DNA of 36,613 bases from positions 1 through 36,613 of IMG/VR virus record IMGVR_UViG_3300009529_000005; one strand, 5' to 3'. Position 1 is the stretch's first letter. Every line of letters starts with the position of its first letter. Below the pieces are notes generated by a model. The model was not told the DNA's origin, did no database searches, and saw nothing but the letters and a program-made list of their open reading frames with translations. A program made the translations under genes and the position numbers. Positions 1 through 6,456 of this stretch are shown piece after piece. Source of the stretch: a virus.

Positions 1-123
1 ATTAAAACAAAAGATATTCAATTTATAACTAATACATTATTGGATGAAATCAAAGAAGATTTAGATTTTAATTTTACCACTTTCTGGAATATTCCTTTTG
101 AAGAAGGTCAATCATTATACAAG
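1..123. repeat. Terminal direct repeat, copy 1 (assembly overlap)
   Basis: Bases 1-123 are identical to 36491-36613. The reading frame of the first gene continues in phase across the join from an ATG at 36485. The sequence is therefore a closed circle or a circularly permuted molecule of 36,490 bp. The length is typical of an assembler k-mer overlap rather than a physical terminal repeat. Confidence 0.95.
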
Positions 124-282
124 TCTGAACAAAAGGTAAGTGATTTAAGAGAAGATTGGAAGCAGATTGAACATATCCTTGTTAATGAAAAGTATCGTTT
201 AGATTGGACTGATTTTGAACACCTAGGTAATATAATAAAAGCGTTAGGTTTAAAAATGAAAAATCTAAAAGAAGTTAAATGA
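1..282 (+). CDS. Hypothetical protein, 3' part of a gene crossing the circular join
   Basis: The frame is open from base 1 and joins in phase with the ATG at 36485, giving a 95-residue acidic protein (MNIKTKDIQF... to ...NLKEVK). A TTG at 40 could be taken as a start, but the upstream ATG across the junction is better because the frame stays open through the repeat. The stop TGA overlaps the ATG of the next gene (ATGA at 279-282), so the two are probably translationally coupled. I recognise no domain. Its position between the portal and scaffold genes suggests a virion or assembly role, which is inference. Confidence 0.75.
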   Translation: MKTKDIQFITNTLLDEIKEDLDFNFTTFWNIPFEEGQSLYKSEQKVSDLREDWKQIEHILVNEKYRLDWTDFEHLGNIIKALGLKMKNLKEVK

Positions 283-788
283 CTCAAAAAAAGAAAATAA
301 AGAAAAAGAAAAATACAGTAGGCTCTTTTTCAAGAGAACTGCAATTAAAAGATGATTACAATGATCATAGTTCAGCAGAACAAGCACAAGCGCAATCAGA
401 AAAATATGAGCCACAAATAATTGAATGTTTAGAGAAGCATAAGAAGATATTTCCTAATGATTTTTATGTTATTGTCATTACAAAAAAAGAACGCCTTATG
501 AAGAATGTTATTAGGCATTATTTTTTTGGAAGAATTTCATGCCCAACCCCAGATTATGATCAAGTTGTTTATAAATATAATAAAAAAGATGATAAGTTAG
601 AGTTTATCTGGGTAATTCCCGATAAAGAGACCTGTAAATTTATGACTAATAATCCGCATCAAGTAGATATTTCACAATGGGAATTACTATCTTGGGTTTT
701 AAAGTTTGCAGATGGATCTCTTTTTAAAGTTGCTAAAAAACTAAACGGAGAAAAAAAAGATACTCCAGAATTAATTAAGGGAAATTAA
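279..788 (+). CDS. Conserved-looking phage protein of unknown function upstream of scaffold
   Basis: A 169-residue product with a very basic N-terminus (a run of lysines at residues 4-11), then a mixed alpha/beta domain with phrases such as FYVIVITKKERLMKNV and FIWVIPDKETC. I recall proteins of this kind just upstream of the scaffold and capsid genes in podoviruses with N4-gp56-type capsids, but I know no assigned function. It is coupled at both ends: ATGA with the previous gene, and its stop TAA shares a base with the ATG at 788. A structural or assembly role is inferred from position only. Confidence 0.75.
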   Translation: MTQKKKIKKKKNTVGSFSRELQLKDDYNDHSSAEQAQAQSEKYEPQIIECLEKHKKIFPNDFYVIVITKKERLMKNVIRHYFFGRISCPTPDYDQVVYKYNKKDDKLEFIWVIPDKETCKFMTNNPHQVDISQWELLSWVLKFADGSLFKVAKKLNGEKKDTPELIKGN

Positions 789-1555
789 TGGAAGAAAAAG
801 AAATAGCTATGCCACCATTGCCTGACGAAACCAGTATAGACGAGACCAGTATAGACGAGACCAGTATAGACAACACCAGTGTTGTCAACACCAGTGTTGA
901 AGAAGTTGTAGAACAACAACAAGTTCCTAAAGAAGAACCAAAAGAATCATCGCAACAGATAAATTTTCGTAATCTAAGAGAAGAAAAAGAGAGACTTGAA
1001 AGAGAACTCTATGAATATAAAAGAATGCAACAGCAAAAAGAACAACAGCCTAATCCTGATGATGATATTGAAATAAATATTGGTGATGATGATCTTTTTG
1101 AGGGTAAGCATTATAGGAAACTTCAGAAGCAATTAAAGAAACAACAAGAAGAATTTAAAAGATATCAACAACAAGCAATGTTAACTTCAACAGAGACAAA
1201 ACTTAAAACACAATACTCAGATTTCGATAAAGTAGTTAGCGTAGATAATATTAAAAAGTTGCGTGAATTAGAGCCAGAGCTTTCTGATACTATAGCAAGC
1301 AATCAAGACATTTATACAAAAGCAGTCTCTGCTTATAAAATGATTAAAAAGCTTGGTATTTATGTAGAAGATAGTTTTAATAATGATAGAGAACTTGCTC
1401 AAAGAAATAGTTTAAAACCAAGGCCACTTGCTGCAGTTTCATCACAACAAGGAGATTCTCCATTACATAAAGCAAACATGTTTGCTCAAGGATTAACTCC
1501 AGAACTTAAATCACAACTTTGGAAAGAAATGAATGAAGCAAGCAAAGGACATTAA
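788..1555 (+). CDS. Probable capsid scaffolding protein
   Basis: A 255-residue, highly charged, Gln/Glu/Lys-rich protein that would be mostly helical and coiled coil (about residues 58-140). It lies directly before the major capsid gene, where podovirus scaffolds sit. The C-terminal part (residues 125-210, with STETKLKTQYSDFDKVVS) resembles scaffold-type proteins that precede N4-gp56 capsid genes. The N-terminus contains five tandem pentapeptides (DETSI three times, DNTSV, VNTSV) encoded by the palindromic 15-nt units at 827-899. This insert looks foreign to the coiled-coil body and may be a disordered, dispensable segment. The start ATG overlaps the preceding stop. Confidence 0.72.
   Translation: MEEKEIAMPPLPDETSIDETSIDETSIDNTSVVNTSVEEVVEQQQVPKEEPKESSQQINFRNLREEKERLERELYEYKRMQQQKEQQPNPDDDIEINIGDDDLFEGKHYRKLQKQLKKQQEEFKRYQQQAMLTSTETKLKTQYSDFDKVVSVDNIKKLRELEPELSDTIASNQDIYTKAVSAYKMIKKLGIYVEDSFNNDRELAQRNSLKPRPLAAVSSQQGDSPLHKANMFAQGLTPELKSQLWKEMNEASKGH
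824..899 (+). repeat. Five tandem 15-nt palindromic units inside the scaffold gene
   Basis: Units start at 827, 842, 857, 872 and 887, exactly 15 nt apart. The first three have GA(A/G)ACCAGTATA. The last two are full dyads, CAACAC-CA-GTGTTG (871-884 and 886-899). They are read as DETSI/DNTSV/VNTSV. They belong to the dispersed GANAC-NN-GTNTC family. Confidence 0.85.
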
Positions 1556-1584
1556 TATTTCATAACCTTTTTCCGAGGTAATGG

Positions 1585-1628
1585 CCTGTTATATATGTGT
1601 GTGATATATAACAGGTCTCTTTAATTCT
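1585..1628 (+). terminator. Hairpin terminator between scaffold and capsid genes
   Basis: CCTGTTATATAT (1585-1596) pairs perfectly with ATATATAACAGG (1604-1615) around a 7-nt loop, followed by a T-rich stretch. It lies 29 nt after the scaffold stop. This could set the capsid mRNA apart, or partly attenuate read-through. The stem is AT-rich, so its strength is uncertain. Confidence 0.6.
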
Positions 1629-1666
1629 TTTTATCAAAAATTTATATCACTGTGTTATTCTTATAC

Positions 1667-1787
1667 GTAGCGTAAATAAAAGAGTCGCTACCTTTTACTT
1701 TTATGGCTGTATGGACTTCGCCAATCCATGGACTGTACATAAGTTTCGTCCAGCTTAAGGTGTATAAATATTCATTTATAACTTAAG
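1667..1787 (+). promoter_or_regulatory. Structured leader of the capsid gene
   Basis: The 240-nt gap before the capsid gene holds two more dyads. GTAGCG (1667-1672) pairs with CGCTAC about 13 nt later. CTTAAG...TATAAAT (from 1754) pairs with ATTTATA...CTTAAG (ending 1787) around a short loop. The second stem ends in the AAGGA that serves as ribosome binding site for the ATG at 1796, so it could control capsid translation. I found no convincing sigma-70 promoter here. Confidence 0.45.
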
Positions 1788-1795
1788 GAAATCTA

Positions 1796-2107
1796 ATGGC
1801 AATAACCACAACAACATTGCTACCATCACCAGTTCAGCAAAGCTTTAGCTATAAGTTGCTAAGCGTGCCTGTGCCTAGCCTTATTCATAAATTGGCTGCT
1901 ATGAAAAAAAGTATGCCAAGAAATGGCGGCACAACATTGCGTATGAGAAGATATAATGCTCTTTCAACCGCAATGGTTCCACTTGGAAATACAGGAGTAA
2001 CTCCTCCAGCAGATACGTTAAGCGCGGTTGACATAGATGCCCGCATGTCTTTCTACGGAAAGTACATTTTGCTTAATGAGCAAGTGACTCTGCAATCTCA
2101 AGACCCT
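1796..2107 (+). CDS. Major capsid protein, exon 1 (N4-gp56 family)
   Basis: This encodes residues 1-104 of the capsid protein. It ends at a Pro codon in the phrase EQVTLQSQDP, which is continuous with VLNEAAKRLGVSLRQTEDQL in exon 2 and matches the unbroken N4-gp56-type sequence. Without splicing, translation would run five codons into the intron and stop at 2123-2125. The spliced product is 315 residues, normal for the family. The ribosome site is AAGGA, 7 nt upstream of the ATG. It forms the icosahedral shell. Neighbours are the scaffold upstream and a probable head-decoration protein downstream. Confidence 0.85.
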
Positions 2108-2349
2108 AGCCACATATTAGCATAGAAGTTGACAGCAAATAATGGGGTCTATAAACCTTCTCTGATGGACTTGAAACTCTTACCAGGTCATGCTGGAGAC
2201 AACAAGGCGGAAGGCGAAAGCCACCGTAAACGAAGCAAGCGAGAAGGCACGGGAAACCGTGATGCGGTGCTCTGAACTCTATGGAAACATAGAGAGGTAG
2301 GCTGAGAAGATCTACCCGCCTCAAAAGAGGTCATAAAAGTAACAGAATG
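2108..2349 (+). ncRNA. Group I intron, 242 nt, without an open reading frame
   Basis: The intron interrupts the capsid gene exactly between codons 104 and 105. The exon end GACCCT can pair with the internal guide GGGGTC just inside the intron, giving a P1 helix with the diagnostic U-G wobble at the 5' splice site after T2107. The last intron base is G (2349), as the mechanism requires. Three GAAA-capped hairpins are visible: GGC-GAAA-GCC, CACGG-GAAA-CCGTG and CTCTATG-GAAA-CATAGAG (P8-like). The region is clearly more GC-rich than the flanking exons. Joining 2107 to 2350 restores one capsid frame. No homing endonuclease is encoded. I did not assign every core helix, so the subgroup is open. 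Confidence 0.85.
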
Positions 2350-2985
2350 GTATTAAACGAAGCTGCTAAGAGATTAGGTGTATCACTTCGTCAAACAGAA
2401 GATCAATTAACACGAGATATGTTGGCTGCTACAGCAAGTACTATTGATTGTGTTGCTGGAGTTAACGGTGATAGCCCAACTGAAGTAACAAGAGCGGATG
2501 TTGAAACAACAGTCAGAACACTTCTTGGAAATGATGCTTATACCATCATGGATAACATTGAGGGTGATGATAAGTTTGGTACAGCTCCAGTTCGAGATGC
2601 ATATTTTGCAATGTGCAATACTTCTTTAACATCTGACTTAACAGCAACAGCTGGATTTATTCATAAGAATCAATATCCAGATCAAAGCTCTACATTAAGA
2701 TCTGAATGGGGATCAGTAGGAAATTTACGTTTCTTGGTATCTTCAGTTGGATCAGTAACAGCAACTTCTTCAGGTGCTGGTGCAGATGTATTTAATATTT
2801 TTTGTGTTGGTATGGAAGCATATGCTTGTATTGAGCAAGATGGCTATAGCGCACAATTTATATATAGACCTCCAATTTATGATGGTCCATTAGCACTTAA
2901 TGCGTCAGTCGGATACAAGTTTGCGGAAGTTCCTAGAATAACCAATGACTTGTGGGTAATAAATCTTAGAGCCACATTAAGCTAA
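2350..2985 (+). CDS. Major capsid protein, exon 2 (N4-gp56 family)
   Basis: This encodes residues 105-315 of the capsid protein, starting VLNEAAKRLG and ending LRATLS. An ATG at 2347 is only apparent: it consists of the last three intron bases and has no ribosome site. The text QTEDQLTRDMLAATAS followed by a DVETTVRTLLGNDAYTI-type segment is characteristic of N4-gp56 capsids. The stop is followed by an AAAGGAA ribosome site for the next gene at 2999. Confidence 0.85.
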   Translation, partial: VLNEAAKRLGVSLRQTEDQLTRDMLAATASTIDCVAGVNGDSPTEVTRADVETTVRTLLGNDAYTIMDNIEGDDKFGTAPVRDAYFAMCNTSLTSDLTATAGFIHKNQYPDQSSTLRSEWGSVGNLRFLVSSVGSVTATSSGAGADVFNIFCVGMEAYACIEQDGYSAQFIYRPPIYDGPLALNASVGYKFAEVPRITNDLWVINLRATLS

Positions 2986-2998
2986 GAAAGGAACAATC

Positions 2999-4012
2999 AT
3001 GGCTTATAATACACTTATTCAACAAGGTTACTTCACATCAGATGGCACAGATAAGATTATACCTCTTAGATCTGATGTTGACTGGGTTGAGGTTCACAAC
3101 CTTACAAATATTGCAGCTTCTACTCAATGGGATTCGGTAACATGGTATTGGCAAAGAGGCATGGATAATGACGATTCGATTCTTGATTTTCATGCTGCAG
3201 CTACACAAGTAATTTCAAGATCTACATCTGCAATTGGATTTAATGGTGTAGTATATCGTGGAATATCTTTAATAGATTCTACTGATAAAACTCCTGGAGC
3301 ACCAATAGCAGTTACAGCAGGAACAAATGCAACACAACCGGTTTATTCTACTGGTAATACAGGAACACTTGCTACTGGAAACATTGTAAGAATAGAATCT
3401 TCTGCTCATACAAACCTTAATGGAAAAGATTTTTCTATTGATACAATAGTAGCAAACACAAGCTTTAGACTTGCAAATACATTATCACAAGCACCAGGAG
3501 CAATTGCAGGGGCTAATGGATATTGGAGATATGTTGCTCCAAACGTTACTGTTTACAATATGTTTAATCCAAGAAAACGTAATATTGCAAACATAACAGC
3601 AGCTAATCCTGGAGTTGTAACAACACTAGTTGATCATGGATTTGTAACAGGTCAAATGGTAAGAATGAAAGTTCCTAATGACTCTGGAATGTCTGAACTT
3701 AATGATGTATTAGTAACAGTTACACGAATTAATGCTTCAACATTCTCTATTGGTGTAGATACAAGTGCATACACTGCTTTTGACTATCTAACAATTGGTG
3801 ATCTATTATTAGGTACTAATAGATTTGCAGAAGTCATTCCTGTTGGTGTTGATCCAACAAATAACACATCACTTGATGACGCTCAAGAAAATACTGGATT
3901 TATTGGTATTATTCTTGGCACAAGTGCTACTGCAGGAATTGCTGCTGGTAGTCCTGGTGGAAGTAATGGTGATGTAATTAAATGGAGAGCAGGAAAGTCT
4001 TTTGGAATTTAA
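2999..4012 (+). CDS. Virion surface/head-associated protein with an FCCH-like beta domain
   Basis: A 337-residue beta-rich protein directly after the capsid gene. The N-terminal part (MAYNTLIQQGYFTSDGTDK, with WDSVTWYWQRGM) looks like a capsid-attached domain. The C-terminal part, about residues 195-260 (NITAANPGVVTTLVDHGF... to ...FSIGVDTSAY), resembles the small beta domains in phage virion proteins that databases often label E1-FCCH-like. Related text occurs in the products at 4533 and 6457. It may be a head decoration or head-fibre protein. This is inference from position and composition. The ribosome site AAAGGAAC is well placed. Confidence 0.65.
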   Translation: MAYNTLIQQGYFTSDGTDKIIPLRSDVDWVEVHNLTNIAASTQWDSVTWYWQRGMDNDDSILDFHAAATQVISRSTSAIGFNGVVYRGISLIDSTDKTPGAPIAVTAGTNATQPVYSTGNTGTLATGNIVRIESSAHTNLNGKDFSIDTIVANTSFRLANTLSQAPGAIAGANGYWRYVAPNVTVYNMFNPRKRNIANITAANPGVVTTLVDHGFVTGQMVRMKVPNDSGMSELNDVLVTVTRINASTFSIGVDTSAYTAFDYLTIGDLLLGTNRFAEVIPVGVDPTNNTSLDDAQENTGFIGIILGTSATAGIAAGSPGGSNGDVIKWRAGKSFGI

Positions 4013-4042
4013 TATCATAAACTAAAAGATACACTACTCACG

Positions 4043-4070
4043 AGGAGGGTTCCTATGCCCTTCTCTTTTT
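4043..4070 (+). terminator. Rho-independent terminator after the capsid-decoration gene
   Basis: GAGGAGGG pairs with CCCTTCTC (one G-U pair) around an 8-nt loop and is followed immediately by a run of five T. It would end or attenuate transcripts of the capsid pair. The loop includes an ATG behind a GGAGGG. It could be read as a five-codon leader, but the terminator explains the segment better. Confidence 0.65.
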
Positions 4071-4073
4071 AAG

Positions 4074-4100
4074 GACACAAGTATCAAGGATACAAGTATC
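4074..4100 (+). repeat. Two palindromic 15-nt units upstream of 4112
   Basis: GACACAAGTATC (4074-4085) and the full dyad GATAC-AA-GTATC (4089-4100) lie 15 nt apart. Each is preceded by AAG, and AAGGAG follows, so the repeat ends on the ribosome binding site of the next gene. Confidence 0.8.
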
Positions 4101-4111
4101 AAGGAGAAAAA

Positions 4112-4492
4112 ATGATCGAGAACAAAGAGACAAAAAAGAAAATAAATCTTAAGTATGAACGTGATAAAGACAGAGAAAAAGTAAAAGGAATTTTTAAATT
4201 TTATGAAGTTCCTGGCGGAGAAATTAGTTTTGTATTCAGAAAGTATAAAGAAGATCCTGTTGAAAAATTTACTATGGTAGACGGTAAAATGTATAATATT
4301 CCTTTGGGTGTTGCAAAGCATCTTAATAAAAGTGGTTGGTATCCAGTCCATCAATATATGCAAGATGAAAGCGGAAAGACATCAATGAAAGTAGGACAAA
4401 AAGTAAGACGATATGGATTTCAAAGTTTAGAGTTTGTTGATGTTGAAGAACTTAATAATGCAAGTCCAATTATAACAGTAGAAAATGTATAA
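4112..4492 (+). CDS. Conserved hypothetical virion-cluster protein
   Basis: A 126-residue protein with charged N-terminal and beta-rich central parts (GIFKFYEVPGGEISFVFRKY, VAKHLNKSGWYPVHQ, KVRRYGFQSLEF). The last phrases are reminiscent of a short protein I associate with podovirus capsid clusters, but I know of no assigned role. The ATG at 4112 follows AAGGAGAAAAA. The gene is set off from its upstream neighbour by a terminator and two palindromic units, and from its downstream neighbour by one unit. Confidence 0.65.
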   Translation: MIENKETKKKINLKYERDKDREKVKGIFKFYEVPGGEISFVFRKYKEDPVEKFTMVDGKMYNIPLGVAKHLNKSGWYPVHQYMQDESGKTSMKVGQKVRRYGFQSLEFVDVEELNNASPIITVENV

Positions 4493-4500
4493 TTTATAAG

Positions 4501-4512
4501 GACACTTGTGTC
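4501..4512 (+). repeat. Palindromic unit GACAC-TT-GTGTC
   Basis: A perfect 5+5 dyad flanked by AAG and AAGG, in the 40-nt gap between two virion genes. It is identical in architecture to the units at 4074-4100. Confidence 0.8.
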
Positions 4513-4532
4513 AAGGTGAAGGGAGAGAAGTA

Positions 4533-4883
4533 ATGCCAGGCTATGCACATGAAGATCCACAATTTCAACCATCAATGCGTCTTATAAATGCAATAACAAG
4601 TGCAAAAGTTCCAACAATTACAACAACATTCGCTCATAATTATTCTGATGGGATAATTGTTCGTTTTTATATTCCTTCTTATTATGGAATGAGAGAACTT
4701 GATAAGAAAACTGGAACTATTACCGTAACTGCAAATGATACATTTACTGTTGAAATAGATACAAGAAAGTTTGGTGCATTTGTTGTTCCTGCAAATGAAT
4801 GGTGGCATAATCAAACTGCTATGGTCGTGCCGATAGGTGAAGTAACTAGCCAGATTAATGAAGCTATAAGAGATGTAAAATAG
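4533..4883 (+). CDS. Small virion protein with an FCCH-like beta domain
   Basis: A 116-residue product starting MPGYAHEDPQ. I chose the ATG at 4533 because GGGAGAGAAG precedes it. An in-frame TTG at 4506 would start inside the palindromic unit and lacks a ribosome site. Residues 15-90 (ITSAKVPTITTTFAHNYSDG, RFYIPSYYGMRELDKK, DTFTVEIDTRKFGAF) are homologous-looking to the C-terminal domain of the product of 2999-4012. A head-tail or decoration component is likely. The exact role is unknown. Confidence 0.68.
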   Translation: MPGYAHEDPQFQPSMRLINAITSAKVPTITTTFAHNYSDGIIVRFYIPSYYGMRELDKKTGTITVTANDTFTVEIDTRKFGAFVVPANEWWHNQTAMVVPIGEVTSQINEAIRDVK

Positions 4884-4898
4884 CTTGAAAGGATTGCA

Positions 4899-5867
4899 AT
4901 GGCAGATATTGATTATTCAGCGCTTGAGAATATAAGAGTTAAAGTAAGAAGATTAACAAGAACACCATCAACAGCACAAATGACAAATGCTACTTTAGAT
5001 GAATATATAAATACTTTTGTATTGTATGATTTTCCAGAGCATTTACGAACATTTTCTTTGCGTACAACACTTGAATTTTTTCTTACTCCTTTTATAGACA
5101 CTTATTCAGGTGATGATATAGAAACTAATTTTATAAATAAATATACTAATGTTTACGATAATGCCTACGTTGCTGGATATAAACAATTATATTCACAAGA
5201 TAGACAACAGTTTTTTAATATGTGGCCAAAATTATCAAGTGAAAAACAAGTTGCAACTGGAGATGCTGTAACAACAAACTTTACTGGAACATTAGATGGT
5301 ATTCCTATTTTAAGGAATAATGTTTTCTTTACTTCAATAGGAGCTAATAGTACTCGCTTAGCAATTTATGATGTGCCGAATGTTCCAAATGATGGAACAG
5401 GAGTATTTGCTGGTGACATAGGAGTTGCTGGAACAATAAATTATACATCTGGAGCTTACAATATTACTTTTGTTGGTGCTCCTGCAAATGGTGAAGAAAT
5501 TAATAGTCAAACAGTTCCTTATTCAGCTGGAAGACCAACAAGTATGCTTTATTATAATAATGAACTTACTTTTAGACCTATTCCAGATAAACCATACAGA
5601 GTTGAGCTAGAAGTTGCTACAAGACCAGTTGAATTATTAGCTGGAAATATGCCAGAGCTTGCTCAGTGGTCACAATATATAGCATATGGTTCTGCTAAAA
5701 AAATATTTGAAGATCGTATGGATATGGAAAGTGTGCAAATGATTATGCCTGAGTTTAAACAACAAGAATTATTAGTAAATAGAAGAACGATTGATCAACA
5801 ATCAAGTCAACGAGTATCAACTATTTATACTGATAGTATTGTTGGAACACAAAATCATAATAATTAG
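4899..5867 (+). CDS. Probable head-tail adaptor or tail structural protein
   Basis: A 322-residue protein beginning MADIDYSALENIRVKVRRLT. It has an N-terminal helical segment, a central beta domain (about residues 120-210) and a C-terminal helical part with EDRMDMESVQMIMPEF. Its size and location between the capsid cluster and the large tail protein fit a head-completion or adaptor protein, comparable in position to P22 gp4. I see no diagnostic motif, so this is positional inference. The ribosome site GAAAGGA precedes the ATG. Confidence 0.6.
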   Translation: MADIDYSALENIRVKVRRLTRTPSTAQMTNATLDEYINTFVLYDFPEHLRTFSLRTTLEFFLTPFIDTYSGDDIETNFINKYTNVYDNAYVAGYKQLYSQDRQQFFNMWPKLSSEKQVATGDAVTTNFTGTLDGIPILRNNVFFTSIGANSTRLAIYDVPNVPNDGTGVFAGDIGVAGTINYTSGAYNITFVGAPANGEEINSQTVPYSAGRPTSMLYYNNELTFRPIPDKPYRVELEVATRPVELLAGNMPELAQWSQYIAYGSAKKIFEDRMDMESVQMIMPEFKQQELLVNRRTIDQQSSQRVSTIYTDSIVGTQNHNN

Positions 5868-5876
5868 GAGAATAAA

Positions 5877-6455
5877 ATGCCTTACGATGAAAATATACCA
5901 GATGCAAACGATCTTTTATCTCAATCACAAGCTGATATTCAACAAAACTTTGCAGCATTAAAAACATTAATTGATATTGATCATGAAACATTCGGAGCTG
6001 CAAACGAAGGTAAGCACATACAGGTTACATTACCAGAATCAGCTGGTGATCCAGCCCCAGCAGCAAATGAAGCTATTGTTTATACAAAACTTTCAGCAGT
6101 TACCGGTGAAACTGGTCTTTTTTGGCAAAAAGAAAACGCTGGTGACGTTATAGAAATGACAGCTTATAATCAGGCAGCATCTGGTTATACATTATTACCT
6201 TCTGGTATGAAATTATGCTGGGGAACAGGAACTATAAATAACGGAAGTGTTACTTCAGGAGCTATTGTATTTAACAGTGCATTTACAACTGCAACATATT
6301 CTGTTCAGGTAACACCAACAGGCTATCCAGGTGGAGCAGCTCAAGATTCAGTTTTACAGGTTGTAGGACTTACTGTTGCACAGTTCCAAGTAACAAGAAA
6401 TAATGCTTATACTGGAAGTGGTGTTAACTTTTCTTATATAGCTATAGGAATTTAA
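5877..6455 (+). CDS. Tail fibre/needle-like protein with a C-terminal knob domain
   Basis: A 192-residue protein. The N-terminus (DENIPDANDLLSQSQADIQQ, NFAALKTLI) is a short helical attachment segment typical of phage fibres. The C-terminus from about residue 110 (SGMKLCWGTG, then alternating beta strands ending in SYIAIGI) resembles the gp53-like fibre-tip domain found at the ends of many tail proteins. It probably forms a trimeric spike or needle. AGGAG precedes the ATG and the next gene follows after one base. Confidence 0.65.
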   Translation: MPYDENIPDANDLLSQSQADIQQNFAALKTLIDIDHETFGAANEGKHIQVTLPESAGDPAPAANEAIVYTKLSAVTGETGLFWQKENAGDVIEMTAYNQAASGYTLLPSGMKLCWGTGTINNGSVTSGAIVFNSAFTTATYSVQVTPTGYPGGAAQDSVLQVVGLTVAQFQVTRNNAYTGSGVNFSYIAIGI

Positions 6456-6456
6456 C

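Noticed and set aside
2106-2324. Leftward 72-codon ORF inside the intron
   Set aside because: It is antisense to the structured intron, has no ribosome site and no protein-like sequence.
3631-3642. CAACACTAGTTG as another palindromic unit
   Set aside because: The arms do not pair outside the central CTAG and it is ordinary codons of a virion gene.
4055-4072. Five-codon ORF MPFSF behind GGAGGG
   Set aside because: The bases are better explained as the loop and right arm of a terminator followed by five T.
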